From Cellulophaga sp. 20_2_10 (GTDB lineage: Bacteria; Bacteroidota; Bacteroidia; Flavobacteriales; Flavobacteriaceae), in contig NZ_JAMCOJ010000002.1 in assembly GCF_023476645.1 (NCBI RefSeq), positions 33,561 through 97,560 of the forward strand: a DNA stretch of 64,000 nt, given 5' to 3'. The notes beneath the pieces are model-generated. The model saw only the letters and a list, made by a program, of their open reading frames with translations, had not been told where the DNA came from and did no database searches. Numbering within the stretch: the first letter of the stretch is position 1; each line of letters begins with the position of its first letter. The position numbers and the translations under genes are program-made. Positions 58,982-64,000 of the stretch are shown piece after piece.

Positions 58982-60257
58982 ATAGTATATCTAAAATTCT
59001 TTCTAGGGCCATACCTCTAGAACCTTTTATTAAAAGGTAGCTGTTGGCTTGTAAAGGATGTTCTTTTAAGTACGTTGGTATGTCATTAAAACTAGGAAGT
59101 TGTATAGCTTCAGTTTTTACTTTAGCAAAATTCTCTCCTACTAAAAAGGAAGTAGTAAAATTCATTTTGGTAACCTTGTCTGCAATCTCTTGGTGTTCTG
59201 CAGCGGCTGTATTTCCCAACTCAAACATATCGCCTAAAAAAACAATTTTGTGGGCAGCTTTTAAGCTGTTAAAATTATCTAATGCAGCCGTCATACTTGT
59301 TGGGTTGGCATTATAAGCATCTAGTATTATTTTATGGCCGTTTAGTTCTACTATTTGCGATCTATTATTTTCTGGAACATAACGTTCTATTGCATCTTTA
59401 ATTTCGGGTAACGTAATATTAAAATATTTTCCCATTAAAATGGCAGCACAACAATTTGTAAAGTTATAGGCGCCAACTAAGTTAGATGTTATAGTGGTAT
59501 CCTTAACTTTTATAGTCACAAAAGGATTTGCATTTACTAATTCTATCTTGTAGTATTGCTCGTTACTTGTGCTAAACCCTATTTTTTTAATATAGTTGCC
59601 AAGTTTGCTTTCTTGTATAGAATCATCAGCATTTAAAAAAATATGCTTTTGGTTTGTTGTTAGGTAGTGGTATAATTCGCTTTTGCCCTGTATTACACCC
59701 TCTGTACTTCCAAAACCTTCTAAATGGGCCTTTCCAAAATTAGTAATATAACCGTAGTCTGGTTCTGCTAAGTTGCTTAAAAATTCTATTTCTTTAAGGT
59801 GATTAGCACCCATTTCTACAATTGCAATTTCCGTATCTTCTTTTATAGATAAAAGAGTTAAAGGAACACCAATATGGTTGTTTAAGTTGCCAACGGTAGC
59901 AATGGTTTTATATTTTTTTTGAAAAACAGCTTTTATAAGTTCTTTGGTCGTAGTTTTTCCGTTACTACCTGTTAGACCAATAACTTTTGCTATACATTGC
60001 TTTCTATGGTATTTACCAAGTTGTTGCAAAGTTTGTAAAACATCTTCAACCAAAATAAATTGATCTGATATTGCGTATTTCTTTTCGTCAACAATAACAT
60101 AAGCAGCACCTTTTTGTAGTGCTTCTTTGGCATATTTATTACCATTAAAATTATCGCCTTTAAGAGCGAAAAAAATACAGTCTTTGGTGATTTTTCTTGT
60201 ATCTGTACAAACGGTAGAATACGTTAAAAATAGTTGATGGATTTGTGCTATTGTCAT
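58980..60257 (-). CDS. murF: UDP-N-acetylmuramoyl-tripeptide--D-alanyl-D-alanine ligase
   Basis: Mur ligase of 425 residues that adds D-Ala-D-Ala to the peptidoglycan precursor using ATP. The N-terminal substrate domain begins with DTRKITKDCIFFALKG. The P-loop is GLTGSNGKTTTKE near 107-119, EMGANHLKEIEFL follows, and the C-terminal ligase domain holds LDAYNANPTSM and FLGDMFELG. It lies downstream of gldJ on the same strand, an arrangement I recall from other Flavobacteriia, but a terminator lies between them, so it probably also has its own start of transcription. Confidence 0.95.
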   Translation of the reverse strand: MTIAQIHQLFLTYSTVCTDTRKITKDCIFFALKGDNFNGNKYAKEALQKGAAYVIVDEKKYAISDQFILVEDVLQTLQQLGKYHRKQCIAKVIGLTGSNGKTTTKELIKAVFQKKYKTIATVGNLNNHIGVPLTLLSIKEDTEIAIVEMGANHLKEIEFLSNLAEPDYGYITNFGKAHLEGFGSTEGVIQGKSELYHYLTTNQKHIFLNADDSIQESKLGNYIKKIGFSTSNEQYYKIELVNANPFVTIKVKDTTITSNLVGAYNFTNCCAAILMGKYFNITLPEIKDAIERYVPENNRSQIVELNGHKIILDAYNANPTSMTAALDNFNSLKAAHKIVFLGDMFELGNTAAAEHQEIADKVTKMNFTTSFLVGENFAKVKTEAIQLPSFNDIPTYLKEHPLQANSYLLIKGSRGMALERILDIL

Positions 60258-60268
60258 AAAGCGAATAT

Positions 60269-60304
60269 AAAAAAAAAAGACCGCTCTAAGGAGCAGTCTT
60301 TTTT
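60269..60304 (-). terminator. Terminator of gldJ
   Basis: On the minus strand an 11-bp stem (one G-T pair) between 60276-60286 and 60291-60301 is followed by about nine T, complement of 60269-60278. Confidence 0.82.
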
Positions 60305-60324
60305 AAAAAATATGTTATAGTAAG

Positions 60325-61992
60325 TTATTTTACTTTTTTACCTCTAGCAGTCTTATTTTTAGTTTTAGACTTAGAACCAACTCTAGACATTGCACATCTA
60401 AAGCCAATATCATCTGTAGCCATATACTGTGGTAAGTATCTACGTTGTGCAGGGTCTAACCAGAATGCACGGTCTCTCCAAGAACCACCTTTGTATACTC
60501 TAACTTCATTGTTAATTAAAGAAGTTCTATAATTAGATTTGTCATAGTTTCTAATAAATTTACCAGCACTATCTCTTTCTATCTTGTTTGTAGGTGAGTT
60601 GTACATAGATTTCTTGTTAGATTCATCACCATCTGCATCATTAAACTTATCGTAAAATCTTGTAGATCCTGGTTCACCATCTCTGTAACCTCTGTTGTCA
60701 CTAGAAGAGAAGTTTGTTCTTAAGTACGTTTCTTCTTCATCTACAGGAACCATTTTAATTTCTCCTGGTAAGTTAACTGCTACTATTTTTCCGTTTGGTA
60801 AGGTGTCATATAAAACAGAATCTCTAAGGATGTTTACTTTACCATCTTCGCCAATAGCTGTTTTCATATAAATGTTACCTCTATAGTAGTTAAAATCACT
60901 AATTTCATCATCTACTATTGGTCTGTATACATCGGCAACCCATTCAGATACGTTACCGGCCATATCGTAAAGACCTAAATCATTTGGTTTGTAAGACATA
61001 ACTGCGTTAGTAATATCTGCACCATCGTCAGACCAACCAGCAATTCCGCCATAATCACCTTTACCTTGTTTAAAGTTGGCTAATTGATCACCTCTACCAA
61101 CACGTTGCCCGTTACGAGTGTAATCACCATCCCAAGGATATTTTTTTCTACCTCTATAGTTATTGTATTCTCTATTACCTTGGTTAGCTTGTGCAGCATA
61201 TTCCCATTCTGTTTCTGTAGGTAATCTATATTCTGGTAAAATTATACCACTACTTCTTTTAGCAAAAGTAGAAACTGAATCCACCTTTTGAGCTTTACCT
61301 TGTAAAGAATCTATTTGTCCGCCATATACAGACTCTGGTCTGTTTAGGTAAGCCTCAGTACTAAAGGTACCACCGCCTTCACCATTTAAGGCTTTATATT
61401 TAGCTTCGTTATTAAGAAAACCTTCTTTTTCTAGCATTAGTTCGTTAACACGGTCTGTACGCCATTCCGCAAATTGAGTAGCTTGCACCCAGTTAACACC
61501 AACAACAGGATACTCTGCATAACCAGGGTGTCTTAAATAGTTATTAGTCATAGTTTCGTTAAAACCAAGTCTGTTTCTCCATACTAACGTATCTGGTAAA
61601 GCACCTTTATATATGTTAGCATATTTAGGGTTTTCTGGAGGGTAAACAGATTTTAAGTAATCTAAAAATTGTAGGTACATTTTATTAGTTACTTCAGTTT
61701 CATCCATATAAAAGGATTGTACGTGTTGCTGAGTTGGCGTATTATTCCAATCGTGCATAACATCATCTTGCACTTTACCTTTTGTAAAGGTACCTCCTTC
61801 TACAAAGACAAGACCGGGTGCGGTAACTTGTTCTTTAAAATCAGAGTTGTGCTGAAAACCACCTTCTTTGGCGTTAATTTTCCAACCTGTGGCACGAGAT
61901 ACATCTTTGGAAGAAGATGATTTTTTACAACTTGTAATGCTACCTGCTACAACAGCACACGAGAGTACAACTTTAATGAATTGTTTTTTCAT
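60325..61992 (-). CDS. gldJ: Gliding motility lipoprotein GldJ
   Basis: Lipoprotein of 555 residues essential for gliding and for the type IX secretion system in flavobacteria. The signal peptide ends in a lipobox with C22 (AGSITSCKK). The body is an FGE/sulfatase-modifying-factor-like domain: YMDETEVTNKMYLQFLDYL, VVGVNWVQATQFAEWR, LPTETEWEYAAQ, DMAGNVSEWVADVY and GGSWRDRAFWLD, ending with IGFRCAMSRVG. A basic tail (KTKNKTARGKKVK) follows; the C-terminus of GldJ is known to be important for secretion and motility. It is divergent from porV. Confidence 0.95.
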   Translation of the reverse strand: MKKQFIKVVLSCAVVAGSITSCKKSSSSKDVSRATGWKINAKEGGFQHNSDFKEQVTAPGLVFVEGGTFTKGKVQDDVMHDWNNTPTQQHVQSFYMDETEVTNKMYLQFLDYLKSVYPPENPKYANIYKGALPDTLVWRNRLGFNETMTNNYLRHPGYAEYPVVGVNWVQATQFAEWRTDRVNELMLEKEGFLNNEAKYKALNGEGGGTFSTEAYLNRPESVYGGQIDSLQGKAQKVDSVSTFAKRSSGIILPEYRLPTETEWEYAAQANQGNREYNNYRGRKKYPWDGDYTRNGQRVGRGDQLANFKQGKGDYGGIAGWSDDGADITNAVMSYKPNDLGLYDMAGNVSEWVADVYRPIVDDEISDFNYYRGNIYMKTAIGEDGKVNILRDSVLYDTLPNGKIVAVNLPGEIKMVPVDEEETYLRTNFSSSDNRGYRDGEPGSTRFYDKFNDADGDESNKKSMYNSPTNKIERDSAGKFIRNYDKSNYRTSLINNEVRVYKGGSWRDRAFWLDPAQRRYLPQYMATDDIGFRCAMSRVGSKSKTKNKTARGKKVK

Positions 61993-62391
61993 AATTAAGA
62001 CTTGAGTTCTATTCTTTACTGCTAATTTGCAGTTATACTATACTTATTTTCTATTTAAACTTTGCTTACTATCGGCTTATTAAACGCAAATTTTCTAAGA
62101 ATATTTTACATATCCTAAAAAAAACTGAAACTAGCAGAAAAACAAGGTTCAACACATCTATAACGGAGTAAAGAATAGAATAGTATTATTTTTTAAATTC
62201 TTTTTAGTAGAAATTCTTATATCCTTAATAATAAGGAAATAACAGATTTTATTTTTATAGTACATTAGAAGTCTTTAGGTTTGTCATTAAAAATAAAGTT
62301 ATTTATTTATAAGATATTTTAAAAAAGAGCGTTAATTAAATTATTGTACCTAATTAGATATAAAAAGGTAGGGAATACCACTATTATACAT
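61993..62391. promoter_or_regulatory. Divergent intergenic region of gldJ and porV
   Basis: No gene lies here. TAGGTTTG at 62276-62283 is an exact -7 match for porV. A 14-bp sequence, AGTAAAGAATAGAA, occurs on the plus strand at 62167-62180 and on the minus strand at 62007-62020, an exact inverted repeat with 146 bp between. Another short dyad, ACTGC-N6-GCAGT, is at 62018-62033 in the gldJ leader. The roles of these repeats are unknown. Confidence 0.5.
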
Positions 62392-63543
62392 ATGATGATG
62401 AAAAAAATACTATTCGTAGCGCTTTTAATATCCGGATACACTGGCAAAGCCCAAGAAAACAGATCTATTACTACTGCAGTACCTTTTTTAAATATTGCGG
62501 CAGATGCTAGAGCAGCTGGAATGGGGGATATGGGAGTAGCAACATCTGCAGATGCATATTCTTTGCAGTGGAATGCAGCTAAATTTGCTTTTGCAGAACA
62601 AAAAATGGGGTTTGGCATAAGCTATACACCATATTTAGAAAACATAGTTACAGATGTAGCCTTACTTAATGCTAGTTTTTATAATAAGTTAGATGATAGA
62701 AGTGCTTTTGCTTTTGGTTTGCGATATTTTGGTCTAGGAGAAGTAGAACTTAGGCAAACTATAGATGAAGAAGGTACTACTGTTAAACCAAATGAATTTG
62801 TTTTAGAGGGTGCATACTCTTTAAAATTATCTACCCAATTTTCTATGGGTATTGGAGGTAGATTTATTAGCTCTAATTTAAAATTCCCTTTAGATCCTAG
62901 TGTAGACTCTAAAGCAGCAACAGCTTTTGCAGTAGATATCTCTGGTTTTTACAGATCTCCAGAAATAGCTTATGATAAGTTTGATGGTAGATGGAGAGCT
63001 GGTTTTAATATCTCTAACTTAGGAAGTAAAATAGCATATGATAATAACGGACAGGAAAACTTTCTGCCAGGTAATTTAAAATTTGGTGCAGGGTTTGATT
63101 TTATTTTAGATCAAGACAATGTATTATCATTAACAACAGAATTTAATAAATTGTTAGTTCCTACTCCTCAAGATTTTAATGAAGACGGACAGATAGATAG
63201 TCAAGATAACGAACGTTACCAACAAATAAGCTTTTTAGAAGGGGCCTTTAATTCTTTTACAGATGCCCCAGATGGTTTTGGAGAAGAAATTAAAGAAGTA
63301 ACTTGGGCATTAGGAGCAGAGTATTCTTTTCAAAATGCATTTATGTTACGTACAGGCTATTTTAATGAAAACGAATTAAAAGGAGCTCGTAAATTCTTTT
63401 CTTTAGGAGCTGGATTTAAGTTTAAAGCTACCCAGGTAGATTTATCTTATTTATTCTCTACATCAAAAATAAAAAACCCTTTAGAAAATACACTGCGTTT
63501 TTCTCTTACCTTTAACCTAGGTGAAGAATTATTAAACGACTAA
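62392..63543 (+). CDS. porV: Type IX secretion system outer-membrane protein PorV
   Basis: Beta-barrel of about 383 residues of the PorV/LptO family, needed in type IX secretion to shuttle cargo and to help anchor it at the surface. The signal peptide is MKKILFVALLISGYTGKA, cleaved before QENRSITT. Conserved segments are FLNIAADARAAGMGDMGVATS and FSLQWN-type motifs (YSLQWNAAKFAF). The barrel ends with LRFSLTFNLGEE. I use the first ATG of MMMKK at 62392; 62395 and 62398 are equally possible, and an upstream TTG at 62344 would spoil the signal peptide. The cytidine deaminase gene begins directly after the stop. Confidence 0.93.
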   Translation: MMMKKILFVALLISGYTGKAQENRSITTAVPFLNIAADARAAGMGDMGVATSADAYSLQWNAAKFAFAEQKMGFGISYTPYLENIVTDVALLNASFYNKLDDRSAFAFGLRYFGLGEVELRQTIDEEGTTVKPNEFVLEGAYSLKLSTQFSMGIGGRFISSNLKFPLDPSVDSKAATAFAVDISGFYRSPEIAYDKFDGRWRAGFNISNLGSKIAYDNNGQENFLPGNLKFGAGFDFILDQDNVLSLTTEFNKLLVPTPQDFNEDGQIDSQDNERYQQISFLEGAFNSFTDAPDGFGEEIKEVTWALGAEYSFQNAFMLRTGYFNENELKGARKFFSLGAGFKFKATQVDLSYLFSTSKIKNPLENTLRFSLTFNLGEELLND

Positions 63544-64000
63544 ATGAAGAAACAAACAATATCTTTTGATATGTCTGTTTACGACTCTATTGATGAGTTG
63601 TCTAAAACAGACAAAGACCTTATGCTTAAAGCTGTAGGCGCTCGTAGTAACGCATATGCTCCATACTCTAGTTTTTTAGTAGGTGCGGCAGTGCTTTTAG
63701 AAAACGGAGAAATAGTAGTAGGTAATAATCAAGAAAATGCAGCGTACCCTTCTGGTTTGTGCGCAGAGCGTGTTGCAATTTATCAAGCAGCAGCTATATA
63801 CCCAAACGTAAAAATGGTTTCTGTAGCAATTTCTGCTACATCAAAAAATTATAAGGTGTTGGAGCCTGCGGCTCCTTGTGGAAATTGTAGGCAATCTATG
63901 ATAGAATATGAGCAAAAACAAAAAGAACCACTCTCTTTAATGTTAATGGGTGAGGTAGGTAAGGTTTTAAAGTGTAATTCTATCTCAGATATTTTACCGC
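63544..64000 (+). CDS. cdd: Cytidine deaminase, 3' end beyond the window
   Basis: The first 152 codons of a cytidine deaminase, cut by the window edge. It opens MKKQTISFDMSVYDSIDEL and contains the zinc and catalytic motifs CAERVAIYQAA (near 79-89) and PCGNCRQ (near 115-121), with SGL before the first, as in tetrameric Cdd. It deaminates cytidine and deoxycytidine in pyrimidine salvage. The ATG follows the porV stop by 0 nt (TAA-ATG), so it is cotranscribed. Only about ten residues are probably missing. Confidence 0.93.
   Translation, partial: MKKQTISFDMSVYDSIDELSKTDKDLMLKAVGARSNAYAPYSSFLVGAAVLLENGEIVVGNNQENAAYPSGLCAERVAIYQAAAIYPNVKMVSVAISATSKNYKVLEPAAPCGNCRQSMIEYEQKQKEPLSLMLMGEVGKVLKCNSISDILP

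Noticed and set aside
62344-62391. TTG at 62344 as the start of porV
   Set aside because: It would place 16 extra, partly charged residues before a complete signal peptide that begins at the ATG cluster 62392-62400.

Overview
The window is AT-rich, gene-dense bacterial chromosome from the Bacteroidota, almost certainly a Flavobacteriaceae species. The evidence is the gliding lipoprotein GldJ, the type IX secretion protein PorV, fused CcoN-CcoO, short A/T-rich leaders without Shine-Dalgarno sequences, and promoters of the Bacteroidota type (TTG, about 20 nt, TAnnTTTG). The set of respiratory, Na+/H+ antiport and metal genes fits an aerobic to microaerobic, probably marine, heterotroph. I see no insertion sequence, prophage or CRISPR array.

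Layout. 1-595: non-coding. 596-8216 (minus): cold-shock protein, glutamate synthase GltD/GltB, acyl-CoA dehydrogenase. 8521-14414 (plus): Glu/Leu-type dehydrogenase, NhaD antiporter, ExbB-ExbD-TonB-like energy transducer, FolC, followed by tRNA-Val(TAC) at 14502-14576. 14857-18042: outer-membrane beta-barrel and a NagB-deacetylase fusion. 18107-38020: an oxygen/nitrogen-oxide respiration island holding UspA, a Crp/Fnr regulator, CcoI, a copper nitrite reductase operon (NirK-cytochrome c, NirV-like, SCO, RIC di-iron repair, porin), the cbb3 oxidase operon ccoS-NO-Q-P-G-H with a SafE-like protein and a CoA-transferase, and a divergent pair of poorly known genes (a haem-copper-like membrane protein and a 607-residue Cys-motif protein). 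38140-49741: copper/heavy-metal efflux island (HYC_CC_PP protein, CusA, repeat array with a four-helix-bundle gene, TolC-like, HMA-AraC regulator, CopA, CusB, HMA lipoprotein). 49817-52401 (minus): DnaQ-like exonuclease and a cNMP/CBS/DUF294 protein. 52402-58943 (plus): a long leader with a candidate structured RNA, then a six-gene polyamine operon. 58980-61992 (minus): MurF and GldJ. 62392-64000 (plus): PorV and a cytidine deaminase cut by the window edge.

How the parts work together. Four palindromes of the form TGAY-N4-RTCA lie in the promoter regions of the respiration island. From each one, exactly 23 nt separate the palindrome from a -7-like element with TTT(G/A) in register, in every direction that faces a gene: usp, the fnr-like gene itself, ccoI, nirK, ccoS and both members of the divergent unknown pair (seven promoters). 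This geometry places the activator near -42 and defines one local Fnr-type regulon. It links the two poorly known proteins at 34854-38020 to microaerobic respiration or denitrification. This is the best lead for an undescribed system here.

Other leads are the repeat-flanked four-helix-bundle gene inserted between cusA and its TolC partner, the structured leader ahead of arginine decarboxylase, and a small regulator that joins a metal-binding CxxC domain to an AraC-type HTH. All functional names are from sequence reading and memory of the families; no search was run.
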